Assembly (NCBI GenBank): GCA_003223515.1
Contig: QHVI01000011.1
Location: forward strand, 52,436-116,435
Length of the DNA: 64,000 nt
Source: Candidatus Angelobacter sp. Gp1-AA117
GTDB taxonomy: Bacteria > Acidobacteriota > Terriglobia > Terriglobales > Acidobacteriaceae
Direction: 5' to 3'
Part shown: in pieces, positions 25,709-32,611 of the stretch
How positions within the stretch are numbered: the first letter of the stretch is position 1
Layout of the letters: the number at the start of each line of letters is the position of its first letter
Position numbers and translations under genes: made by a program
The notes under the pieces: model-generated
Database searches by the model: none
Told to the model about the DNA's origin: nothing
The model's input: the letters and a program-made list of their open reading frames with translations, nothing else

Positions 25709-26695
25709 CTACTTTGCCGGTGCCGTGTAGTATCCGGCGCGGTGGCGCACCTGGAAGCCTTTGTCTTCGCTCTCTTTCTTGCTGAGCTCGATCTGGATGC
25801 GGCGGAAAGCAGAGTCTGAAACGCGGCGGCTGGGATAATAGCCAATCAGGTATTGTGTGCGCAGCTCGTAGCTGATCTGCCGGAAAGCCGCATCGAGCTG
25901 CTCAATGCTCTCGGCGTAATAATATTTTCCGCCGGTATCTTTGGACATCTGAATGAGGGCGTGCTCCCCGCCGGTGTTGCGTCCGGCATTGGCTGCCACT
26001 GGAACCACAATGATGCTGTAGATAATGGCTTCCGCCTCCTGCGAGCGGCGCAAGGCATTGGCATAGTCGGTGGTGCTGGTGGTGTCCCCGCCATCGGTGA
26101 TCAGCACCAGTACCTTTCTTCCCTGCCGGTCGATGAGCGCGTTAGAGGCCAGATATATAGCGTCATAGAGTGAGGTTCCTGCGCCGGGTGCAAGGCGATC
26201 TATGGCGCGATCTATGGCGGGAATGCTTGCAGTGAATCCGATGAGTTGATCAGTATTTTCTGTAAGCTGAAAAACCGAAAGCCGGTCCTCGGGACGAACG
26301 ATAGAATGGACAAACTTCTTGGCCGATGCGATTTCGAGCTTGATGTCGCGGCGGGTGCTTTCGCTGGCATCAATCGCCAGCACAATGCTCAATGGCAGCT
26401 CAGATTCGCGCTCAAATACGCTGATGGCCTGGGGCACGCCATCTTCCAGTACCTTGAAATCATCTTTGGTGAGATCGGCGATGGGCGATCCATGCTCGTC
26501 AGTGACTGTGGTAAATACATTTACCAGGCGGACGTGCACGCGGAACGTAGGTTCGTCCGGGCGAGAGCCCTGCTGCGAGGCGCCGGGGGGAATTTGATCA
26601 CCACGGACAGGATCCTGTGCGGTGACGCCGCGAGGCAGCATCGAGAGAAAAAATAATAGGGCGGCGAACCGCGTCAGCAACAGTTGAGAGTACAT
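25709..26695 (-). CDS. VWFA-domain secreted protein (acidobacterial VWFA type)
   Basis: 328 residues. Signal peptide to about residue 26 (LLFFLSMLPRGVTAQ). FRVHVRLVNVFTTVTDEHG and DFKVLEDGVPQAISVF form the N-terminal region typical of the 'VWFA-related Acidobacterial domain' family. The VWA fold has the MIDAS motif DASES and TSLYDAIYLA and LITDGGD strands, so metal-dependent ligand binding is likely intact. The C-terminal QYLIGYYPSRRVSD and VRHRAGYYTA are also family hallmarks. Probably a periplasmic or surface protein; function unknown. It is 20 bp upstream of the moaDE fusion's stop on the same strand. Confidence 0.9.
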   Translation of the reverse strand: MYSQLLLTRFAALLFFLSMLPRGVTAQDPVRGDQIPPGASQQGSRPDEPTFRVHVRLVNVFTTVTDEHGSPIADLTKDDFKVLEDGVPQAISVFERESELPLSIVLAIDASESTRRDIKLEIASAKKFVHSIVRPEDRLSVFQLTENTDQLIGFTASIPAIDRAIDRLAPGAGTSLYDAIYLASNALIDRQGRKVLVLITDGGDTTSTTDYANALRRSQEAEAIIYSIIVVPVAANAGRNTGGEHALIQMSKDTGGKYYYAESIEQLDAAFRQISYELRTQYLIGYYPSRRVSDSAFRRIQIELSKKESEDKGFQVRHRAGYYTAPAK

Positions 26696-26715
26696 GAATC
26701 AGCAGGTTCTCTGGG

Positions 26716-27465
26716 TCAATTAGATGCAGTTGTGGGGCCAAAGTTCTTTGATTTGTGAATGTCTTCGGGAAACGGCTCGCCGTCTGCCCAGACCGCGCCG
26801 TCTGCAAAATACTCCTTTTTCCAGATAGGAACAGTTTTCTTCAGGGTATCGATGATCCAGCGGCAGGCATCGAAGGCCGCGCCGCGATGCGCTGAAGAAA
26901 CCACAATCAGCACACTGGTTTCGCCGATTTCCAGGCGGCCCAGGCGGTGTACCAGGCGCACATCGCGAATCTTGAATTGTTCCAGGGCCTGCTGCGCCAG
27001 CTTTTCCATCTCATTGACGGCCATCGGCTTATAGGCTTCGTAATGGAGGTAGAGGGTACGGCGGCCGCGCGTGTTGTTGCGAACGATACCCTCGAAGATG
27101 ACGGTTGCTCCGTCCTCAGGCGCTTTCAGGCTGTCAGCGATCTGCGGTGTTGCGATTCTTTCCTGAACAATGGCGCAGTGCGGAGACTTCAGTTCCGGTT
27201 GCGCTTCGCTCTCAGCTTGAGCACCCCCGCTTACGGGCGGCAGCAGGCCCACTTCATCACCATCTTTCAGCAGCGCAGAAGCAGGCGCATATTCCTGGTT
27301 CAGAGCACAGGCAATGGAACCGGCGAGTGGCTGAAATTGAGCAAAGCGGTGGCCGTAATCAGCCACCACATCGGAGAGGCTGGCTCCGGGCGCGAGGTCC
27401 AGTGTCTCCTCCGGCTTTCCGACAATGTCCTTAAGCTGCCCAAAGAGCAGCACGCGAATACGCAT
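26716..27465 (-). CDS. MoaD-MoaE fusion, molybdopterin synthase
   Basis: 249 residues. Residues 1-81 are a MoaD ubiquitin-like domain (RVLLFGQLKDIVG, DGDEVGLLPPVSGG) whose double Gly (80-81) is normally the free, thiocarboxylated C-terminus. A linker follows, then MoaE from about residue 95 (GATVIFEGIVRNNTRGR, VHRLGRLEIGETSVLIVVSSAHRGAAFDACRW, with LKKTVPIWKKE near the end). It would convert cPMP to molybdopterin. Because the Gly-Gly is internal, activity requires cleavage after Gly81 or a separate MoaD. The mycobacterial MoaX fusion is a known parallel (established knowledge). Confidence 0.9.
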   Translation of the reverse strand: MRIRVLLFGQLKDIVGKPEETLDLAPGASLSDVVADYGHRFAQFQPLAGSIACALNQEYAPASALLKDGDEVGLLPPVSGGAQAESEAQPELKSPHCAIVQERIATPQIADSLKAPEDGATVIFEGIVRNNTRGRRTLYLHYEAYKPMAVNEMEKLAQQALEQFKIRDVRLVHRLGRLEIGETSVLIVVSSAHRGAAFDACRWIIDTLKKTVPIWKKEYFADGAVWADGEPFPEDIHKSKNFGPTTASN

Positions 27466-27569
27466 GAATCTTCAGGATACAGAATACCGCAATTTGTGCG
27501 CTAACCGAGTACACCAAGGAGCGTCTATGGTAATGAAGCAGGTTGAGACGTTGGTGGTCTCCTCCAAAG

Positions 27570-27598
27570 AAGGGAGTGGCATAGAGTCGCTCCCTTTT
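27570..27598 (+). terminator. Orphan hairpin with T-run in the moaDE/NlpC-P60 spacer
   Basis: Stem AAGGGAG / CTCCCTT with a 13-nt loop, followed by TTTTG on the plus strand. It lies inside a possible 53-codon ORF (27527-27688, after AAGGAG) that I do not accept as a gene. It could end a small plus-strand transcript; weak evidence. Confidence 0.3.
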
Positions 27599-27719
27599 GT
27601 GACTGCATTCCCTTTTTATTCTATCCAGCTACTCTCGATTTTTGTCCGCACCCGGCTTACACGCGCTGACAGGCGTGCATCGAATTAAGCAATAAACACG
27701 CCACTGTCTCCTGAACCGT

Positions 27720-28235
27720 ATGCCAATCCACAAGCCGGGAGTAAGAATCACTGTTGTCTTTTTTGTCCTTCTGGGACTAGCCGGAAACGGCATGGCCCGG
27801 ACGAAGCATCGGAACGCGACAACCCAAACTGTGCCGGAGACGACCAGAAGCCTCCTGCTGGAAGCGGCCATGCGCATCGAGCAGACAGACATGGACTGCT
27901 CGCACCTGGTCCATTATCTCTATAACCGGGTAGGATTGATCTACAACTACGTTCCTTCCAACAGTCTGTACCAGGGGGCAACGTTTTTCCTGCGCACCTT
28001 CCAGCCGCAGCCGGGAGATCTCATTGTGTGGCGCGGCCACGTCGGAGTGGTGGTTGATCCGGAAGAGCACACCTTCATCAGCGCGCTGCGCACGGGCGTG
28101 AAGATCGCGTCCTACGACTCGCGATATTGGAAAGCAAAGGGCCGTCCGCGGTTCCTGCGCTATACGGGACCGGCGCTTCCGCCGGAACTCGCGGAGAGCG
28201 CCAGCATCGTGAGTTTGAGCAATTCGGCGGACTAG
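27720..28235 (+). CDS. NlpC/P60-like secreted cysteine peptidase
   Basis: 171 residues. N-terminal signal or anchor helix ITVVFFVLLGLAGNGMA. The NlpC/P60 pattern follows: catalytic Cys in DMDCSHLVHYLYNRVGL, then PGDLIVWRGHVGVVVDPEEH for the His strand, and a third polar residue after ISALRTGVKI. Family members cut peptide cross-links of peptidoglycan in the periplasm. The domain is close to minimal size. It converges with the anti-sigma gene, separated by a long inverted repeat. Which peptide bond it cuts cannot be read. Confidence 0.82.
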   Translation: MPIHKPGVRITVVFFVLLGLAGNGMARTKHRNATTQTVPETTRSLLLEAAMRIEQTDMDCSHLVHYLYNRVGLIYNYVPSNSLYQGATFFLRTFQPQPGDLIVWRGHVGVVVDPEEHTFISALRTGVKIASYDSRYWKAKGRPRFLRYTGPALPPELAESASIVSLSNSAD

Positions 28236-28243
28236 AAGGAATG

Positions 28244-28333
28244 GGTAAATGAGTAATTTGGTAAATGAGTAAATGAGTTTGCGTTTACAACCTCAATTTA
28301 CCCATTTACCAATTGATTCATTTACCCATTTCT
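28244..28333. terminator. Bidirectional hairpin built from 8-nt repeats (family D)
   Basis: Left arm, AATGGGTAAATGAGTAATTT continuing into GGTAAATGAG; right arm, its near complement AATTTACCCATTTACC then ATTCATTTACCCATTTC. The arms, about 38 nt each, pair around a short loop between two convergent genes (NlpC/P60-like and anti-sigma). It is a plausible bidirectional terminator and belongs to the same repeat family as 34626-34670 and 59667-59790. Confidence 0.6.
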
Positions 28334-28336
28334 TCG

Positions 28337-29074
28337 TTAAGATTTGTTTGCATCCTCGAACATTGACTTGAGGCGGTGGGCATCGTCGGGGGAAACGTCG
28401 GTTACAAGGGAGAACTGCAAGCCTGATTGTTTCCAGGTCTCCACGGTGAAAGCAAGAGGATGGTCAGGCCGCACTACCGGTTTGTCATCGCTGCGGGATT
28501 GGAAAATGAAAATTGAGATGCGATGCTTGCGAATCTCGTAGAGCAGTTCCGCGCCGGGACGCTGTTCAACATATACCATCTTGCCACCCAGCAGCACGAA
28601 CTGCGAGCCGGCAAGCTCGGGCAAATTGAAGCTGAACGGCAGCTTTCCCTGGAACCACGGCTTGACTGTATGGTGATCCGTGGAAATCACATCCACAGGA
28701 TTCTGGCTGGCCAGCGTGGTGACGTGCTGGTCTACCAGTTCGGCCAGCAGTGATTCATTATGCCGCTGCGGCAATAATAAGAAGAATGCGAGCGCGGCCA
28801 GCACCAGCAAAGTGGCAGGAACCAGTACCCACTGCCATAATGAGCGGCGGCGCGGCTTGGCAGGTATGCCTGCCAGAACATTGGCGCGAAGACCGGCTGG
28901 AGCGGTGAAGCGGTGGCCGGCAATGCGCACGGCCTTTTTCAACTCCATCTGCCCGGTCACGGTGGAGGCACACTCGGCACATCTGCTTACGTGAGCAGAA
29001 ACTTCTTCCTGCTCGGCATGGCCAAGTTCATCGTCCGCAAACAGGACCGCTTTCTGTCGCCATTCACAGTTCAT
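28337..29074 (-). CDS. Zinc-finger anti-sigma factor
   Basis: 245 residues from ATG 29074, which overlaps the sigma gene stop by 4 bp (ATGA); an upstream in-frame start is less likely. N-terminal zf-HC2-like ASD with HVSRCAEC (H-x3-C-x2-C) after ADDELGHAEQEEVSA. A membrane helix at about residues 82-104 (WVLVPATLLVLAALAFFLLL) places the rest in the periplasm. The C-terminal part (about 130-240) has no recognised domain. It would hold the upstream ECF sigma factor inactive at the membrane and release it on a signal sensed outside. Confidence 0.88.
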   Translation of the reverse strand: MNCEWRQKAVLFADDELGHAEQEEVSAHVSRCAECASTVTGQMELKKAVRIAGHRFTAPAGLRANVLAGIPAKPRRRSLWQWVLVPATLLVLAALAFFLLLPQRHNESLLAELVDQHVTTLASQNPVDVISTDHHTVKPWFQGKLPFSFNLPELAGSQFVLLGGKMVYVEQRPGAELLYEIRKHRISIFIFQSRSDDKPVVRPDHPLAFTVETWKQSGLQFSLVTDVSPDDAHRLKSMFEDANKS

Positions 29075-29598
29075 TGTTTCACACCCAACGTCACCACAAT
29101 GCATTCCCTTACCTGCTTGCGCGCGCGGGCCAGCCGTGACATAACCGTGCCAATCGGCACGCCCAGTACATCGGCAATCTCCTGGTAGCGCATCTCCTCC
29201 ATATCAGCCAGAAGAAGGACATCACGAAAATTCGGCGGCAACTTTGCTATCGCCTCCTGCACCAGTTCCACATCGGCACGCCGGATCAGAATGGTCTCGG
29301 GATTTTCCACCCCCGCAACCAGATCTTCAAATTCCTCTTCATCTTCCTGAGTGGTATTGCGGCGCTCGAGCCCGGTGCGGCTGGTCAGGAAGGTGTTGCG
29401 CAGGATGGTAAACATCCATGCGCGGAAATTGCTGCCCTGCTGGAACGAGGCGAAATTCTTCAGGGCCTTGGCAAAAGTTTCCTGCACCAGGTCCTGCGCT
29501 TCACCAGGATCACTGCATAACCAACGGGCAAAGTTATACAGCGGGTCCAGCAGGGGCAAAGCCAGTGCTTCGAAATCTTTGCTATTAAGCCCGCTCAC
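29071..29598 (-). CDS. ECF (RpoE-like) RNA polymerase sigma factor
   Basis: 175 residues. Region 2 at about 10-75 (LYNFARWLCSDPGEAQDLVQE, FRAWMFTILRNTF) and region 4 at about 115-170 (AIAKLPPNFRDVLLLADMEE, YQEIADVLGVPIGTVMSRLA). A GTG start follows GAGG. It directs RNA polymerase to a stress regulon. The anti-sigma gene overlaps its end, and a DUF2231-like gene lies upstream in the same direction, so it is probably co-expressed with the phosphoesterase-cupredoxin-DUF2231 genes. Confidence 0.92.
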   Translation of the reverse strand: MSGLNSKDFEALALPLLDPLYNFARWLCSDPGEAQDLVQETFAKALKNFASFQQGSNFRAWMFTILRNTFLTSRTGLERRNTTQEDEEEFEDLVAGVENPETILIRRADVELVQEAIAKLPPNFRDVLLLADMEEMRYQEIADVLGVPIGTVMSRLARARKQVRECIVVTLGVKQ

Positions 29599-29665
29599 AT
29601 CGCCTCTAAGTAAACTGAGTTCCCATTCATTTTATTCCCGATTGCCGGGCTGGGAGCGGGAAAGT

Positions 29666-30115
29666 TTATCCGGGCCCATTCACGCCACTAAGGATTCCGC
29701 CAAGATGGCTGGTCAGCACGATGATGACAACCGCAACCATCTGTATTGGCCAGCGATAGGCGGGGAGATCCCGTTCCGGCGAGCGGGCCGCGCGCATGTG
29801 AATCCACCACACCAGCCAGATCAATAGCGTGGATGCTGCGCCCATCAGGAGGTGCAGAAGCAGGACTCCTTGCAACCGCTGCCCTTCAAGCTGCCAGCGC
29901 CACGCCAGAATGCCGGTAACCAGTACCGGAAGAGAGGCGGCAGCGGCCACCAGCAGGTTGTAACAGGTAGCGGCTGCAAGCAGCCTGCTTCTGTTCCGCA
30001 TTGCCCGGAAATCGAAGGCCACAGCAGCCATGAAGAGCGCTATCGGAAAATGGATGAGCACCACATGCTGCGCGTGCCTGGCCAGCAACGCGGACTTGAT
30101 GTCAAATGGGTTCAC
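29666..30115 (-). CDS. DUF2231-like four-helix membrane protein
   Basis: 149 residues with about four membrane helices. The first carries HAQHVVLIHFPIALFMAAVA, the signature of the DUF2231 family; LLHLLMGAASTLLIWLVWW and VAVVIIVLTSHLGGILSGVNG follow. The conserved His pattern (HFP, H, SHLGG) may bind haem or metal, but this is not established. A GTG start follows AAAGGA inside the end of the cupredoxin gene (10-bp spacing). In this operon it may act with the cupredoxin in the envelope (inference). Confidence 0.75.
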   Translation of the reverse strand: MNPFDIKSALLARHAQHVVLIHFPIALFMAAVAFDFRAMRNRSRLLAAATCYNLLVAAAASLPVLVTGILAWRWQLEGQRLQGVLLLHLLMGAASTLLIWLVWWIHMRAARSPERDLPAYRWPIQMVAVVIIVLTSHLGGILSGVNGPG

Positions 30116-30125
30116 AGTCGTCCTT

Positions 30126-30488
30126 TCAGTGTACGATGATCCTGGCGGTCATCTTGGGGTGAATGGAGCAGAAATAGTCATAGGTGCCGGGCTGGGAGAA
30201 GGTGTAAGCAAAGTCGTCTCCGGTATCGAGCACCTTCGATTTGATGGTGTGGTCATTGCTCACGACGTTATGCGGTATGTCGTCATTGTTCTTCCAGTGC
30301 ACCTCGGTCCCCGCAGGAATGGTGATGGAAGCTGGTGTAAAGCTGAAATTGTCGATCTTGATTTCTGTCATGGATACAGGTTTGCTTTCAGCGGCCGCAA
30401 CCGAACGCTTCAATATTGTCATTCCGGCAACGATCACCAGAGCCAGCGCAAACAAACCCGTGCAGGTATAGAGTGTAGTTCTCATCAT
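30126..30488 (-). CDS. Plastocyanin-like cupredoxin
   Basis: 120 residues. N-terminal signal or anchor helix (about 8-30). The copper site of a type 1 cupredoxin is complete: His73 in IPHNVV, then Cys107, His110 and Met113 in YFCSIHPKM. The core has FSFTPASITIPAGTEVHWKN, as in plastocyanin and amicyanin. It carries single electrons or copper in the periplasm. It lies between a Tat-exported phosphoesterase and a DUF2231-like gene, suggesting shared control by the downstream ECF sigma factor. Confidence 0.9.
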   Translation of the reverse strand: MMRTTLYTCTGLFALALVIVAGMTILKRSVAAAESKPVSMTEIKIDNFSFTPASITIPAGTEVHWKNNDDIPHNVVSNDHTIKSKVLDTGDDFAYTFSQPGTYDYFCSIHPKMTARIIVH

Positions 30489-30524
30489 TATTTATCCTTA
30501 AATATTTATCCTTAAATCGGAAAT

Positions 30525-31505
30525 CTAACCAAGGCTCGAATCGGTTACTGCCAGAGCATGGTGTCCGCGGACATAGTTGACGTCAGTAACGCCCAGCAGG
30601 CTGCGCAGTTGCTCTTCCGGAACCTTCATCGGGCCGGGAGAGGGTGCAGAACCTGGCTTGGGTTGAGGAAAAGCAGTGGATGCTGCAGTGTGGAACGTGA
30701 TGTTGCCTTCCACTTTCTGCATGGTTTGATGAATGTGTCCGTTCAGGACGGTAACTGAGCCGAAGCGTTTGAGATAAGAAAGCGCCTGCGCGCTGTCATC
30801 GGTGCCCCATCCCCATTCGGGATAGACACTCCACAGCGGGATATGGGCAAACACCACAACCGGAGTGCTCTTGGAGAGATGCTTCAGGTCTTTTTCCAGC
30901 CACTCCAATTGTTCCTGGCCGAGATTTCCCAGTCCGCCCGCCTTCAGGTTCATTACGTTGACCAGCCCGATGAAGTGAACGCCCTTATTCTCAAAGCTGT
31001 ACCAGCCCGCGCCCTTGCTTCCCTTTCCGAAGCGATCCAGGTACTGCTTGCCTTCGTCATTGAGCACATCGTGCTCGCCGGGAACATAAAAAACATCTTT
31101 GGCGCTGGCGCTCTTGAGAAGTTGCTCTGCGGTATCGAACTCTGCAGGCTTGGAAAGATGGGTGATGTCACCGGTGTGCAGAATGAAGGCAGGAGGCTGC
31201 GGCAGGGCGTTGATCTTGTCGATGGCAGCCTTCAAGGTGCTGACCACGTCGGGATTGGCAGCCTTGTCGAAGCCCATGTGACTGTCACTGATCTGGACGA
31301 AGCTAAGCTCGCCCCTGGTCTCCATGCTGCCAACCTCAGCCAGCTTGCTCAAGCTGTAAGAGTTGAGCACGCCGCCTTGGATGACACAGAAGGCCCCTGT
31401 ACCGGCCCACGCCATACATTTCAGGAACCCGCGGCGGTCAATGCCATCGTGGTTATGATCGTGCAGAAGCACGTCATTGGATTTCCTGGCGGATTTCTCG
31501 GCCAT
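30525..31505 (-). CDS. Tat-exported calcineurin-like metallophosphoesterase
   Basis: 326 residues. A twin-arginine signal DRRGFLKCMAWAG (from about residue 23) is followed by a hydrophobic stretch. Metal-binding motifs of the family: QISDSHMG (Asp74, His76), HTGDITH, PGEHD, and GHIHQT near the end. This resembles CpdA/Icc-type phosphodiesterases but is exported folded through Tat, so its substrate is extracytoplasmic. AAGGAG precedes the start. First gene of the phosphoesterase-cupredoxin-DUF2231-sigma-anti-sigma series. Confidence 0.88.
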   Translation of the reverse strand: MAEKSARKSNDVLLHDHNHDGIDRRGFLKCMAWAGTGAFCVIQGGVLNSYSLSKLAEVGSMETRGELSFVQISDSHMGFDKAANPDVVSTLKAAIDKINALPQPPAFILHTGDITHLSKPAEFDTAEQLLKSASAKDVFYVPGEHDVLNDEGKQYLDRFGKGSKGAGWYSFENKGVHFIGLVNVMNLKAGGLGNLGQEQLEWLEKDLKHLSKSTPVVVFAHIPLWSVYPEWGWGTDDSAQALSYLKRFGSVTVLNGHIHQTMQKVEGNITFHTAASTAFPQPKPGSAPSPGPMKVPEEQLRSLLGVTDVNYVRGHHALAVTDSSLG

Positions 31506-31658
31506 TTTCTCTCTCCTTGTCGCATCGCTGGAGTGCGATGTCTATCCAGTGAACTGGTGGGGAAAGGAAATATTCCCGGACGCAGGAGATTTTTATGTGA
31601 TCACATGCAAGGCTTTTACCACAGCGCGGCGGAGCCGCAACCAAACGAGGACCTTTAG
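31506..31658. repeat. Upstream region of the phosphoesterase operon with a family B copy
   Basis: The upstream sequence of the phosphoesterase gene. 31617-31655 is a family B copy in reverse orientation (accacagcgcggcggagccg, then caaccaaa). No gene. Confidence 0.5.
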
Positions 31659-31898
31659 GGAGCGCAGCCGCCCTCGGCTAATGTCACTTACTTTAGGGAC
31701 ACCATGCTGTATCCCAATGAGAGATGTCATTCCGAACGCCCGTTAAGCTCACGCGCGTTTTCTTCAGCGCGTGAGTAGGGCGGAGGAATCTGCCCCGCTG
31801 CTGCCCGCCCGTGCGAAAATTCTTTTAAATTCATGCTCGAATGTGCAATGTAAGTGACATTAGCCGCCCTCGGCTGCGGGGATAAATCTTTCGTGAGC
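31659..31898. repeat. Palindromic repeat, family C, split by an insertion
   Basis: GGAGCGC then AGCCGCCCTCGGCT at 31659-31679, and a second AGCCGCCCTCGGCT followed by GCGGGGATAAATCTTT at 31862-31898. Joined at the duplicated 14-mer, the sequence equals the family C copy at 10971-11013 apart from a few base changes and a one-base length difference. Confidence 0.8.
31680..31861. mobile_element. MITE-like element, 182 bp, with 12-bp inverted ends
   Basis: Terminal inverted repeats AATGTCACTTAC (31680-31691) and GTAAGTGACATT (31850-31861), extending to 14 of 15 matches. Flanks are identical 14-bp direct copies AGCCGCCCTCGGCT, consistent with target duplication. The interior has no ORF but folds as a long hairpin (31729-31789: ATTCC, CGCCC and CTCACGCGC pair with GCGCGTGAG, GGGCG and GGAAT). 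No transposase lies in the window. It interrupts a family C repeat, whose intact form is at 10971-11013. Because that target is itself palindromic, part of the apparent 14-bp duplication could belong to the element instead. Confidence 0.7.
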
Positions 31899-32611
31899 CG
31901 AGAAGAATTGACAAATAGCATTGCAGAGGGCGCAAAGGACGCAGAGGTAACAAGATCAAAAGGCGCACCACGAAGGCACGGAGACACTAACTCTCAAGGC
32001 GTCATTTTCCTTTAAGTGAACAGTATTGGCCTTTAGCTTTGGAAGAACTGCCCTGAATTTGACCCTGAATTTTGTTCGCCTGCCTCTTGACTGCTGATTT
32101 ACATAGTAATAGTATTATAGCGTCACCCAGGTGGCGTGCTGTATCTGCTCTTTGACAACTGAATAATAATGATTGGACTACCTGCCAACCAGCAGCCGTG
32201 TGCCTTGCCGTGGACTGCTGAGGTGGACTGCTGAAAAGGGAGAAAAAATTGTCTGGGGTTCTTTCTCCCTTATCTTCCTCTGCGCCCTATGCCTTCCTCT
32301 GCGCTCTCTGCGTTCTCTGCGGTTAAAGCCGTTTGGTTGTGGCTCGCCACGCTGCGGGTAAAGCCGTGAATGTTGGCTGTCAGAATGGCTGTTCCGCTTC
32401 TGTACCGGAACATGAATTGCCAACCGGAACGCCGGATCCCATTACAGGCAAAAGACTTAACACCGTTTGTTCCGTGTTCCGCTTCATTCTGCCTATTGCA
32501 TTACTGACGGTCATAGGCGTCACTGTCGCGGCTACGGCGCTGGAGCATCGCCGGTTCCATTCACATCCGGTATTGCTTAAGTGGAACAGTATTGAAGCTA
32601 AAGGCCAAAGA
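31899..32611. other. Gene-free repeat region upstream of the ABC-F terminal end
   Basis: About 710 bp. 31916-31992: family A series (gcgcaaaggacgcagaggta). 32012-32028 and 32577-32594 are near-identical TTAAGTG(G)AACAGTATTG direct repeats. 32220-32240: GGACTGCTGA copies. 32265-32330: reverse family A. 32333-32368: family B. A plus-strand frame (32333-32803) starts inside a repeat and overlaps the ABC-F gene's 3' end, so it is not accepted. No promoter is evident. Confidence 0.6.

Noticed and set aside
27425..27688. 87-codon plus-strand frame (or the 53-codon part from 27527)
   Set aside because: Overlaps the moaDE start on the other strand and contains a hairpin with T-run; the AAGGAG is the only support.
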